A stretch of DNA of 64,000 bases from NCBI GenBank assembly GCA_017941735.1, contig JAGAVW010000043.1, forward strand, positions 1 to 64,000, in the 5' to 3' direction. The stretch is from Solobacterium sp. Lineage in GTDB: Bacteria > Bacillota_I > Bacilli_A > Erysipelotrichales > Erysipelotrichaceae. The translations under genes were made by a program, and so were the position numbers. How positions within the stretch are numbered: the first letter of the stretch is position 1; every line of letters starts with the position of its first letter. Under the pieces are notes generated by a model that searched no databases, was not told where the DNA came from, and worked only from the letters and a program-made list of their open reading frames with translations. Of this stretch, positions 55,611 to 63,418 are shown piece by piece.

Positions 55611-56426
55611 TTATACAATTTGTAATGCTTCTAACATCTTCGCTACCCCATCTTGATCACATGCTTCCGCAACGTAATCGCCATGTTGTTTGATTTCTTC
55701 TTTCGCATTTCCCATCATGACGCCAATGCCTGCCTTTTCAATACAAGGTACATCATTCCCCGCATCCCCAAAGGCAATCACTTGGCTCCAGTCTAAACCA
55801 TATTCCTTAATGACTCGATCCACCGTTAAGGTTTTATTAATGGAATTCAAAAAGAGATCATAGCTCTTATTACGCGCATAGGTAATGGTAACACCAGGGA
55901 AATCATTGAGATGTTGGTCAATGATGCTTTCTTCCCCAATCAGAAATGTACCTAATGGCATGCCATATTCCAAATGGTGATCTCGTTTTTCATCATTGTT
56001 GATGATTAGTTTTTCAGCTTGTTTGCCTTCGGCAATATAATATTTCACAAATAAATCATGTTGGTTATATGTCACAACCGCATCGGCAAACTTAAAACCA
56101 ATAGCTAAATCATACTGATTGCCAAAGGCAATGATTTGATTCATTAATGCTTCATCCATCGGATGGGTTTCAATAATCGTTCCATCTTTTTTGACTAAAC
56201 AAGCGCCATTAATGGTACCAATATATTCCATGGGAATATCTTCAAACATGGAAGGATAAATGAAAGTATAATGACGCCCTGTATTTAGCATCACATAGAT
56301 TCCCTTTTCTCTTGCCTTATGAAGATCTTCTTTCAAACGCGACGAAATGCGATTAACGCCATCTTTTACGATGGTGTTATCTAAGTCCACCACAATCAGT
56401 TTAATATCCCTATTTTCATTTAACAT
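55611..56426 (-). CDS. Cof-type HAD-IIB phosphatase
   Basis: A 271-residue HAD hydrolase. The nucleophile motif KLIVVDLDNTIVKDG has both Asp, motif II is VMLNTGRH, motif III is the Lys at TVDRVIKEYG, and motif IV is IAFGDAGNDVPCI. The C2 cap marks the Cof/sugar-phosphatase group; substrate unknown. The start is at 56426: an extended -10 TGCTATAAT ends 7 nt earlier and there is no SD. The frame remains open upstream, but that part precedes the transcription start. Confidence 0.9.
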   Translation of the reverse strand: MLNENRDIKLIVVDLDNTIVKDGVNRISSRLKEDLHKAREKGIYVMLNTGRHYTFIYPSMFEDIPMEYIGTINGACLVKKDGTIIETHPMDEALMNQIIAFGNQYDLAIGFKFADAVVTYNQHDLFVKYYIAEGKQAEKLIINNDEKRDHHLEYGMPLGTFLIGEESIIDQHLNDFPGVTITYARNKSYDLFLNSINKTLTVDRVIKEYGLDWSQVIAFGDAGNDVPCIEKAGIGVMMGNAKEEIKQHGDYVAEACDQDGVAKMLEALQIV

Positions 56427-56468
56427 AATTGCAATTATAGCATGGTGTGATAAGATAATCACGGTTAT

Positions 56469-56545
56469 GTGCCCGTGGCGCAACTGGACAGCGTGTCAGA
56501 TTCCGAATCTGAAGGTTGAGAGTTCGAGTCTCTTCGGGCGCACCA
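56469..56545 (+). tRNA. tRNA-Arg (anticodon CCG)
   Basis: Acceptor stem GTGCCCG/CGGGCGC, discriminator A and encoded CCA. The anticodon stem TCAGA/TCTGA has loop TTCCGAA (CCG). The T arm GAGAG-TTCGAGT-CTCTT is intact. A 16-bp inverted repeat GTGAT-N6-ATCAC (56447-56462) lies just upstream. Its last bases, GCGCACCAT, recur at 59203. Confidence 0.95.
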
Positions 56546-56546
56546 T
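56538..56546 (+). repeat. 9-bp direct repeat, tRNA-proximal copy (possible attL)
   Basis: GCGCACCAT at the 3' end of tRNA-Arg, repeated in the same orientation at 59203-59211. The two copies frame the A/T-rich accessory genes. Confidence 0.5.
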
Positions 56547-56555
56547 GTTCAAATT

Positions 56556-56603
56556 ATCCGAACCAAGACCTATTTGCTTTAGGAGACGGTTCGGATTATT
56601 TTT
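56556..56603 (+). terminator. Terminator after tRNA-Arg
   Basis: ATCCGAACC pairs with GGTTCGGAT across a 23-nt loop, followed by TATTTTTA. Confidence 0.75.
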
Positions 56604-56630
56604 ATACCTCTAGTTCTCACACTTATTGTT

Positions 56631-57380
56631 TTATTTCGAAATTATTTTGTCATTATATAACAGATAGTCTTCTATTTCTTTCCGTTCCTTTAATTGTTCC
56701 TCATTATTTATATCTATAAATCCGTCAAAAAGTTTTATAAATCCTGGCTCTTCAAAATGAAGATGGTATTTTCCTTCTAACGACTTAATTCTATCTAACC
56801 CTATTTTTTCCAACATCTCTTCATTCCAGTAATTATATCCATACAAGGTTGCAGGAATTTTACTCCCATCCGACTTAATATACTTCTGTGAATCATTAAG
56901 CGGTTGACGATTTGCTATGCAACCAAAATAAGGTTTGAATAACCAAATTAAGCTTTCGAACATTTCACATATCAAGCTTTTATTTATATCTAAAATTGCT
57001 TTTATTTGATTGAATCGAAAATCTATGATTATTGTATTCGGAATTAGATTGTAAGTATTTCCAAAACGGAATTTGTAAGAAATCTCACAATTACCATCAC
57101 TTATAATGGACGAAAACAAACTAAAACTGTATCCAAAATCTATTATTAATTTTCCATCCTCTTTATTACATCCATTCCACATTTTTGTCTCGATGGTTTT
57201 CCTATCAAGTATAATAGGAACAGCTTTTTTGTGCACATAAGTATATCTTGGCTTAATCGTCTCAGGTAAAGTGTCAAGATATTCAAATATTGGCATTGCG
57301 TTATCCACTACCTCATCAAAAGAGATATCCTCTCTTTCTGCTTTCTTCCATAAAATAATACTGTAATAATCTTTTTCCAT
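56631..57380 (-). CDS. Hypothetical protein of the accessory island, possible immunity-type
   Basis: A 249-residue soluble protein rich in Ile, Tyr, Lys and Asn. It starts MEKDYYSIILWKKAERED; no signal peptide or catalytic motif is visible. Its size, Trp/Tyr-rich strands (GYNYWNEEMLEKIG, FEEPGFIKLFDGF) and setting recall Imm52-like immunity proteins of polymorphic toxin loci, but no toxin gene is found here, so this is a guess. It is far more A/T-rich than neighbouring genes. The start has no strong SD. Confidence 0.55.
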   Translation of the reverse strand: MEKDYYSIILWKKAEREDISFDEVVDNAMPIFEYLDTLPETIKPRYTYVHKKAVPIILDRKTIETKMWNGCNKEDGKLIIDFGYSFSLFSSIISDGNCEISYKFRFGNTYNLIPNTIIIDFRFNQIKAILDINKSLICEMFESLIWLFKPYFGCIANRQPLNDSQKYIKSDGSKIPATLYGYNYWNEEMLEKIGLDRIKSLEGKYHLHFEEPGFIKLFDGFIDINNEEQLKERKEIEDYLLYNDKIISK

Positions 57381-57411
57381 CTTAAATCCCTATCGTAATG
57401 TTGTAACCACA

Positions 57412-58392
57412 TTAATTTGGCACTTCCACAAATGCATTCTTTTTCGTGTCAAAAATTTTAAGTAGATGATTTCCTTTATAGAATACAATTAAATCTTTGC
57501 AGTTGTGTACTTCATCACAAGTTTTATTTATCTTTCCTAATGAAATTGTTTCTTGTGTCTCAAAACTATAATGCAGTAATTCAAAATTCCTTGTTAACAT
57601 ATATATTTCTTTGTCTATATACCGAATAATTATATTATCAGTAATATAGACCTCTTCCATTTCATCAGTAATAGAGTTGTATTTATACAAAATGTCTGAA
57701 TGCTTGCGATTTAAAATGGCACGAAAATCTATTTCATTTGGAGGAGATAATTTTTCACCTAAACGAGATATATAATAATAATTATTGTTTTGATATCTTG
57801 AAATGCCAAAAGAATTACCATGATGATTATCGTTAGGAATATCAATATGTTTATGATCTTCTACGGCTTGTTTTTTTAATATATAATAGTCGATACCATA
57901 CCAAGAAACTCTACAAAAAACATCATCTAAATAATAATACTCGTCACTCCCTATCATTGCTCCATTTAATGAATAAAGTCCTCCGCTGCAATAATATAAA
58001 TCAAGCCTTCCTTTATAGAATCCTGATTTAAAATTATTATCTTGTAAAAATATTCCAGATGATAGTTCAATGACAGTTTTATCATCTACCATAACGTCTT
58101 CATATCTCTTAACAATTTCATTTCCATTAACTAATACTATACTGTTGTCAATAAACTTAAATTCTTCACTCGGAAAACTATTTGTATTTACAATCAAATT
58201 GTCATACTCAATCACTCTTTTATTATCAATCAATATATATTTTAAGCCATCAAAATAAGTATACTTAGTAACAATTGATTCTTGGTTATAATGATAAACT
58301 TCCGGTGCTTTACGCAATAAATACTGTCTATATTTAAATAGACACGTTATAAATAAGCATGCTAATAAAATAACTATTGTTTTTCTTTTCAT
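57412..58392 (-). CDS. Hypothetical membrane-anchored protein of the accessory island
   Basis: A 326-residue protein with one N-terminal membrane helix (about 5-22) and a long extracytoplasmic part made of short Tyr/Ile/Asp-rich strands, several with repeated ...YYY..D... spacing that suggests a beta-propeller-like fold. No family recognised. It is A/T-rich like its neighbours. It lies 31 bp upstream of the 249-residue gene and may share its transcript. Confidence 0.55.
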   Translation of the reverse strand: MKRKTIVILLACLFITCLFKYRQYLLRKAPEVYHYNQESIVTKYTYFDGLKYILIDNKRVIEYDNLIVNTNSFPSEEFKFIDNSIVLVNGNEIVKRYEDVMVDDKTVIELSSGIFLQDNNFKSGFYKGRLDLYYCSGGLYSLNGAMIGSDEYYYLDDVFCRVSWYGIDYYILKKQAVEDHKHIDIPNDNHHGNSFGISRYQNNNYYYISRLGEKLSPPNEIDFRAILNRKHSDILYKYNSITDEMEEVYITDNIIIRYIDKEIYMLTRNFELLHYSFETQETISLGKINKTCDEVHNCKDLIVFYKGNHLLKIFDTKKNAFVEVPN

Positions 58393-58611
58393 TTTTATCC
58401 ACTATTATTTAATGATTTCATGACTATAGATTTATAACCTGGAGAATGAATACGTTTTTTATATCTTCTATGCCATCCTTTAATACTACAGAATCGCTAA
58501 ATTCATTATAGATCAAGTAACTACATAAATCATATTATTCACTGACAAGGCTCTAGTTTTTTAACCATTTTTGATTCACACCTTTTCTATAAAATGATTG
58601 GGGTGACTAGT
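58393..58611. other. Gene-free stretch inside the accessory island
   Basis: About 220 A/T-rich bases without a full gene. On the minus strand a 30-codon fragment (KGWHRRYKKRIHSPGYKS...) ends in a stop at about 58395; it could be the tail of a decayed gene. Nothing else is supported. Confidence 0.3.
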
Positions 58612-59121
58612 TTATTCTTCATTATAATAACTATTAATAATCAACTGATTATCATTCTTTTCAATTATTATATCTTTTGAAGCTGCATATGAAATGATTT
58701 CGGCACCCAAGGTTTCAGTAATTAAATACATATAATAGTCATATCCAAATGTAATGCCTTCCTTTTTGCCTTTACTATGTATTTCACACCAAAAGAATTC
58801 TCTTAGCGCTAGTTTCACAACACTTTTTAAATAGCTCATATCATATTCAGCATTACAATCAATCGTATTCAAAACATGATTATCTTTAGAAGATAGGCCA
58901 AGAAATCTAATGCTCTTTCTGTCCTCATTTTCTGTGACATTCTTTTCTATTTTTTTATTTGTTATGCTATTTACTCTTTTTTCTTCAAAATATATTTGTG
59001 CAATATTACAAAAAGCTTCTTCAATTTTAAAATAGTTGATAATCGTCAGCTTATCATCAATCTCAAAATCAGTAATAGATGTCCAATTATTACATGATTG
59101 TGGGGTCAACACTCTAAACAT
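58612..59121 (-). CDS. Hypothetical protein of the accessory island
   Basis: A 169-residue soluble protein with mixed helices and strands (MFRVLTPQSCNNWTSITDFE ...). Not recognised. GGAGGT lies 8 nt before the ATG at 59121, so translation is well supported; a TTG start 15 nt earlier would put the SD inside the gene. It is Asn/Lys/Ile-rich, as are the other island genes. No cysteine cluster, membrane helix or enzyme motif is visible. Confidence 0.55.
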   Translation of the reverse strand: MFRVLTPQSCNNWTSITDFEIDDKLTIINYFKIEEAFCNIAQIYFEEKRVNSITNKKIEKNVTENEDRKSIRFLGLSSKDNHVLNTIDCNAEYDMSYLKSVVKLALREFFWCEIHSKGKKEGITFGYDYYMYLITETLGAEIISYAASKDIIIEKNDNQLIINSYYNEE

Positions 59122-59202
59122 GGAATCTACCTCCAATCCATTTAAGCTAGGGCAACAACGCCATTGCAGTCAATAATCATCATTTTTATATGAATTTAGT
59201 TA

Positions 59203-59211
59203 GCGCACCAT
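59203..59211 (+). repeat. 9-bp direct repeat, distal copy (possible attR)
   Basis: GCGCACCAT, identical to the end of tRNA-Arg plus one base at 56538-56546. It lies between the last island gene and the terminator of the chromate transporter operon. Confidence 0.5.
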
Positions 59212-59217
59212 AAATAT

Positions 59218-59246
59218 AAAACAGTTCAAAATTGAACTGTTTTTTT
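59218..59246 (-). terminator. Terminator of the chromate-transporter operon
   Basis: Minus strand AAACAGTTCAA and TTGAACTGTTT form a stem with a minimal loop, followed by TTATATTT. It begins at the stop codon of the second transporter gene. Confidence 0.7.
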
Positions 59247-59814
59247 AGAATTGAAGTAAGATGCCAGCAAGCGCTGCCATACTGATTAATACAATCGGAT
59301 GTAACTTAGGCTTCCAAAACGCAAAGGCGGTTAGTGCCAAGAAAAGCGCAATGGCCTTCCATTGGAATAAGTCCATTAAGACACCGGTTGTTTGGAATAG
59401 ATTTATATTGAATAAAGCATTTAGGAAGATTGTAATAACCGCAGAAATAATAAAGCCTACTACAGCTGGACGTAAACCACGGAAGATGCCTTGGACAATG
59501 GGAGAATCATGGAATTGTTTTAGGGCTTTAGCAATGATACAAATCACAATCACGCTTGGTGTAACTAAACCAAGGGTTGCGACAATCCCACCAAGAAAAC
59601 CCATCGTTTCATAACCTACATAAGTAGCCATATTGATACCAATAGGACCTGGGGTGGACTCAGAAACCGCAATCATAGTTGATAACATTTCCATCGTAAA
59701 CCACCCATAACGCACGGACATTTCCTTTAAAAATGGTATGGTCGCAAGACCTCCCCCAATCGCAAATAAACCGGTCTTAAAGAATTCGAAGAATAAACGC
59801 CATAAGAGTTCCAT
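59245..59814 (-). CDS. Chromate transporter family protein, half-size subunit 2
   Basis: A 189-residue CHR-family membrane protein: FFKTGLFAIGGGLATIPFL, SESTPGPIGINMATYVGY with the family's PGP motif, and about six helices. Half-size ChrA proteins work as pairs; this one is encoded directly after its partner with no spacer. The native substrate (chromate, sulfate or other) is unclear. A terminator follows. Confidence 0.9.
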   Translation of the reverse strand: MELLWRLFFEFFKTGLFAIGGGLATIPFLKEMSVRYGWFTMEMLSTMIAVSESTPGPIGINMATYVGYETMGFLGGIVATLGLVTPSVIVICIIAKALKQFHDSPIVQGIFRGLRPAVVGFIISAVITIFLNALFNINLFQTTGVLMDLFQWKAIALFLALTAFAFWKPKLHPIVLISMAALAGILLQF

Positions 59815-60357
59815 CTATTTCTCCTCCTTCTTTATAAGGGAAAGACAATACCCAATAACACCTGCCACAAGAACAAGTACCATGGTTGAGATATTTGTGA
59901 AATACGATAATAGGAGCGCCCCTAAAAAGATTGCAAAACTGGCACCATCTTTGATGCCACTCTTAAATAATTTAATAATCGCCCTTAGCATAAGCACACA
60001 AACGGCAACTTGGATTCCTTTTAGTGCACTTTGAACAATCGCGAGTTCTGAAAAATTCGTAATTAAGCCTGCGATGATGGTGATGATGATTATGGATGGG
60101 GCAACGACACCAAGTGTAGCGACGATGGCCCCAATAATTCCTTTGATTTTATAACCAATAAATGTAGCGGTATTAACCGCAATGACACCAGGGGTCACTT
60201 GGCCTACTGCATAGTATTCCATGACCTCTTCTTCACTTGCCCATTGATGTTTTTCGATGACTTCTTTTTGAATCATCGGTAACATGGCATATCCACCCCC
60301 AAAGGTAAATAAGCCCATCTTAAACCATGAAGTAAATAACGCAATTAGTTCACGCAT
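59815..60357 (-). CDS. Chromate transporter family protein, half-size subunit 1
   Basis: A 180-residue CHR-family protein: WFKMGLFTFGGGYAMLPMIQKEV and AVGQVTPGVIAVNTATFIGYK (PG motif), about six helices. It is the partner of the adjoining half-size subunit; its stop codon abuts the next ATG. It follows ppaC after 9 bp on the same strand, so the three may be co-transcribed. Confidence 0.9.
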   Translation of the reverse strand: MRELIALFTSWFKMGLFTFGGGYAMLPMIQKEVIEKHQWASEEEVMEYYAVGQVTPGVIAVNTATFIGYKIKGIIGAIVATLGVVAPSIIIITIIAGLITNFSELAIVQSALKGIQVAVCVLMLRAIIKLFKSGIKDGASFAIFLGALLLSYFTNISTMVLVLVAGVIGYCLSLIKKEEK

Positions 60358-60366
60358 GTGATCACC

Positions 60367-62001
60367 TTATAGATTCTTTACCAATTGCGAAATCTTTGGC
60401 ATTAATTGTTGCTTACGCGAAATAATCTTTGAATCAAAACCAGTATGCTCATCAAAGTTTGTTTCAATGGTATCGCTAATGATATAGGAAAGTGGCCCAA
60501 AGTGCACAAATACTGAGCCTTCTCCTGCCACATGTGTAAATAACATGACTAATAAATCCAAATGCTTTTCTTCTTGTTCTTTTTGGATATAATCACGGAA
60601 AGCAGGTAAAATCATCTGCACTTCTTCCATATGACTATAGTTGGTTTGGCCAATCGCAAACTTATACTTACCAATTTCATAAGTCTTTAAGTCACGATAG
60701 AGGATATCTTTTGGGGAACTTTCTTTAAGATCTACCGATGCCCCTAACATTTCAGTCGCATAGGCATCAATATCTGTAACCCCCGCAATTTCTGCTAAGT
60801 ATTTGACCGCGTTCTTATCTAAATCGGTTGTCGTTGCAGATTTGAGGTTTAACGTATCGGATAAAATCGCAGACATTAATAAACCTGCCATGTCTTGGTC
60901 TGGTTCAATGCCATTTTCTTGATACATCCCAGTAATGATTGTACAGGTGCATCCACACTTCACATTGCGATAATTGATTGGATAATCGGTTGTGATATCA
61001 CCGATGTGGTGGTGATCGATGATGGCTTGAATTTCCGCATCATCCACATGATTAATGGATTGGTTTTTCGCACTATGATCAACTAAGACAAATTTACGTT
61101 TTTGGTAATTCAATGTATGATAACGCGAAATCGCGCCTACGATATTGCCCTCTTCATCTAGAACCGGATAACTACGTACACGAGACTTTGTCATTTTCGC
61201 AGCTACATCATTGACGTATTCATTATTCACAAAAGAGATGACATTCTTTGTCATAATCTTATCAATCGTATAGGATTCCATGATGGCTTGCGCGGTATGC
61301 ATACTATCATCACGTGTTTCAACGATGGCACACCCTTTTTCTTTTGCTAAATCAATGATATCTTTATCGGCTTTAATGCCACAAGTTAAGATTAAACACT
61401 TCGCCCCATTGTTGATGACCATGCGTTGGCGTTCGACGCCACTTGAAATAATACAAATCGCATCTTTGAGATTAAAGATTCGTGCTTCTTCCCCTTCAAG
61501 CGTAATAATATGAACACAACCATTTGTCTCAAAGACAGGTGGTTCATACGCAATATCTCCACCAATCGTATGGGAGATATCAGCTAGGTTAGCCGTTGCC
61601 ATTAACTTTTCAATATCACGTGCTTGTTGTAAACGATAAGCAGATAGATTGGAGTTTGTACAAACGCCACATAATTGATTGTTTTCATCCACCACAAAAA
61701 GAGAACGGTTTTGCGTACGCAACATCACATGCCACGCATGGTGTACCGTTGCATTCTTCGAAATCAAAGTTGGTTCATCAATATGAATGTCACGAATCAT
61801 AGCCCGTGCATCCGTCAACAATAATGGGTTTTCTTGATGAAAACGACGAAGAATAAACTTCGATTCTTCATTTAATGGACCCTGTCTACAAGCAATCGCC
61901 TCTGAACCGGTTAGATTTAATAAATTTGCATAAGCAATCGCGGAACAGATGGAATCACTGTCTGGGTGTTTGTGTCCTGTTACATAAATAACGTCTGACA
62001 T
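60367..62001 (-). CDS. ppaC: Family II Mn-dependent inorganic pyrophosphatase with CBS and DRTGG domains
   Basis: A 544-residue pyrophosphatase. The N-terminal DHH part has GHKHPDSDSICSAIAY; an inserted regulatory module (about 70-300) contains two CBS motifs split by a DRTGG domain; the catalytic continuation IDHHHIGDI, SDTLNLKS and a DHHA2 domain close the protein. CBS-type enzymes are regulated by adenine nucleotides. It hydrolyses PPi in the cytoplasm with Mn2+. GAGAGG lies 9 nt before the ATG. The link with Mn2+ is of interest given the Mn-type riboswitch at 32.7 kb. Confidence 0.95.
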   Translation of the reverse strand: MSDVIYVTGHKHPDSDSICSAIAYANLLNLTGSEAIACRQGPLNEESKFILRRFHQENPLLLTDARAMIRDIHIDEPTLISKNATVHHAWHVMLRTQNRSLFVVDENNQLCGVCTNSNLSAYRLQQARDIEKLMATANLADISHTIGGDIAYEPPVFETNGCVHIITLEGEEARIFNLKDAICIISSGVERQRMVINNGAKCLILTCGIKADKDIIDLAKEKGCAIVETRDDSMHTAQAIMESYTIDKIMTKNVISFVNNEYVNDVAAKMTKSRVRSYPVLDEEGNIVGAISRYHTLNYQKRKFVLVDHSAKNQSINHVDDAEIQAIIDHHHIGDITTDYPINYRNVKCGCTCTIITGMYQENGIEPDQDMAGLLMSAILSDTLNLKSATTTDLDKNAVKYLAEIAGVTDIDAYATEMLGASVDLKESSPKDILYRDLKTYEIGKYKFAIGQTNYSHMEEVQMILPAFRDYIQKEQEEKHLDLLVMLFTHVAGEGSVFVHFGPLSYIISDTIETNFDEHTGFDSKIISRKQQLMPKISQLVKNL

Positions 62002-62034
62002 AATTTAGCCTCTCAATGTATACATTGTACACTA

Positions 62035-62892
62035 TTAGTACGTTAAAATCTCGTTTCCTGTTTCGGTAATCAGGATGGTGTATTCCCATTGGGCACTATC
62101 TTTGCCATCCACGGTCGAAATGGTCCATCCATTATAGGGATCCATTAAGACACCAGCTTTTCCGGCATTAATCATCGGTTCAATCGTAAATACCATACCT
62201 GGCACAAGTAACATTCCCGTATGGGCTTTCGCAATATGCGAAACAAATGGATCTTCATGGAATTCAATTCCTACGCCATGCCCACCAAGTTCGCGCACCA
62301 CGCTATAGCCTAACCCATGCGCATAGTTCGCAATCGCATAACCAATATCCCCTACTGTGTTCCATGGTTTTGCGACCGCTAAACCGACTTCTAAACACTT
62401 CTTTGTTTCTTCAACTAAGCGTTTGCGCTCTGGTGAAACTTCACCAATACAAATCATGCGACTTGCATCGGCAAAATAGCCATTCTTAATCGTTGTACAA
62501 TCCACATTTACAATATCGCCTTTATGGAGTTTACGATGACGACTTGGAATGCCATGGCATACTTCATCATTGATAGAAGTACATACACTTTTTGGATAGC
62601 CTTCAAATTGATAAGGTGCACAAATACAACCTTGTTCTTTGGTGTAAGAAGCGACAATATCATCAATTTCTTGTGTACTCATACCTTCATGAACTTGTCT
62701 ACAAACTTCATCTAAAACAGCTGTATTTACGATACCAGCTTCTTTAATCCCTTGTATGTGACTTGGTCTCTTAATGAGGCGTTCATCTGGAATCGAATAG
62801 CCTTTCTTTCGGTATTCTTCCATTTTTTCTAATGTTTCTGCAGGAATCGGTTCCTTTAGAAATATTTCTTCGATTTGTTGTTGGATAGTCAT
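62035..62892 (-). CDS. map: Type I methionine aminopeptidase with N-terminal extension
   Basis: A 285-residue MetAP. The catalytic domain from about residue 45 has the metal ligands NVDCTT (Asp), FADASRM (Asp), GGHGVGIEFHEDPF (His), FTIEPMI (Glu) and QWEYTILIT (Glu). The first 40 residues (EEIFLKEPIPAETLEKMEEY...) are an extension found in some Firmicute enzymes. It removes initiator Met. It follows dut after 3 bp and ends just before ppaC's promoter region. Confidence 0.95.
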   Translation of the reverse strand: MTIQQQIEEIFLKEPIPAETLEKMEEYRKKGYSIPDERLIKRPSHIQGIKEAGIVNTAVLDEVCRQVHEGMSTQEIDDIVASYTKEQGCICAPYQFEGYPKSVCTSINDEVCHGIPSRHRKLHKGDIVNVDCTTIKNGYFADASRMICIGEVSPERKRLVEETKKCLEVGLAVAKPWNTVGDIGYAIANYAHGLGYSVVRELGGHGVGIEFHEDPFVSHIAKAHTGMLLVPGMVFTIEPMINAGKAGVLMDPYNGWTISTVDGKDSAQWEYTILITETGNEILTY

Positions 62893-62895
62893 TTG

Positions 62896-63417
62896 TTAGT
62901 CCTCTTTCTTTGTGGTACTTCCTAAGCCACCAATACGCTTAGTTTGTACATCATCATCCATTGTAATCCCAAAAGGCACAAAGATGCCTTGTACCATGCC
63001 TTCCCCTGCTTCTAGGAATACTGTTTTGTCTTCTCTTGTATCATTGGTTAATTTACAGAAAATATGGCCCATATTTTTAGCGAAGTAATAATCGCTATCA
63101 ATAATCCCTACGGTATTATTCATCTGTAAGCGATATTTGAAGCCAAGCGAGCTTCTTGGGAATAGCATGAGTACATATTGAGGGTCCATGGATACACGGA
63201 TACCGGTTGGAATTAAGACTTGTTTGCCTGGAGCAATCTCCATAGCACATGGCGCAAAGAAGTCATAACCTGCACTTCCCTCGGTCGCTCTTTTGGGGAG
63301 TTTAATTTGGTCATAAATCGTACGAATCTCTTCTTCGTTTTGATTTGGAAAATTCTTTTTCCAATCTTCTAAGAATTGTTCATAGGATACTTTTTCAAAT
63401 TGCGCAATTCGATTCAT
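62896..63417 (-). CDS. dut: dUTPase family protein
   Basis: A 173-residue trimeric-type dUTPase: motif 1 SAGYDFFAP, motif 2 PRSSLGF, motif 3 NTVGIIDSDYY (uracil pocket, catalytic Asp), motif 4 GEGMVQGIFVPFG, motif 5 RIGGLGSTTK. It has about 45 extra N-terminal residues (EQFLEDWKKNFPNQNEEEIR...). It hydrolyses dUTP to dUMP and PPi, keeping uracil out of DNA. It lies between the map gene and the edge gene on one strand, with very short gaps. Confidence 0.92.
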   Translation of the reverse strand: MNRIAQFEKVSYEQFLEDWKKNFPNQNEEEIRTIYDQIKLPKRATEGSAGYDFFAPCAMEIAPGKQVLIPTGIRVSMDPQYVLMLFPRSSLGFKYRLQMNNTVGIIDSDYYFAKNMGHIFCKLTNDTREDKTVFLEAGEGMVQGIFVPFGITMDDDVQTKRIGGLGSTTKKED

Positions 63418-63418
63418 C

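Noticed and set aside
56469-56545. Complete phage attachment system at tRNA-Arg
   Set aside because: The 9-bp repeat fits an island boundary, but no integrase or excisionase is present in the interval, so an active element is not claimed.
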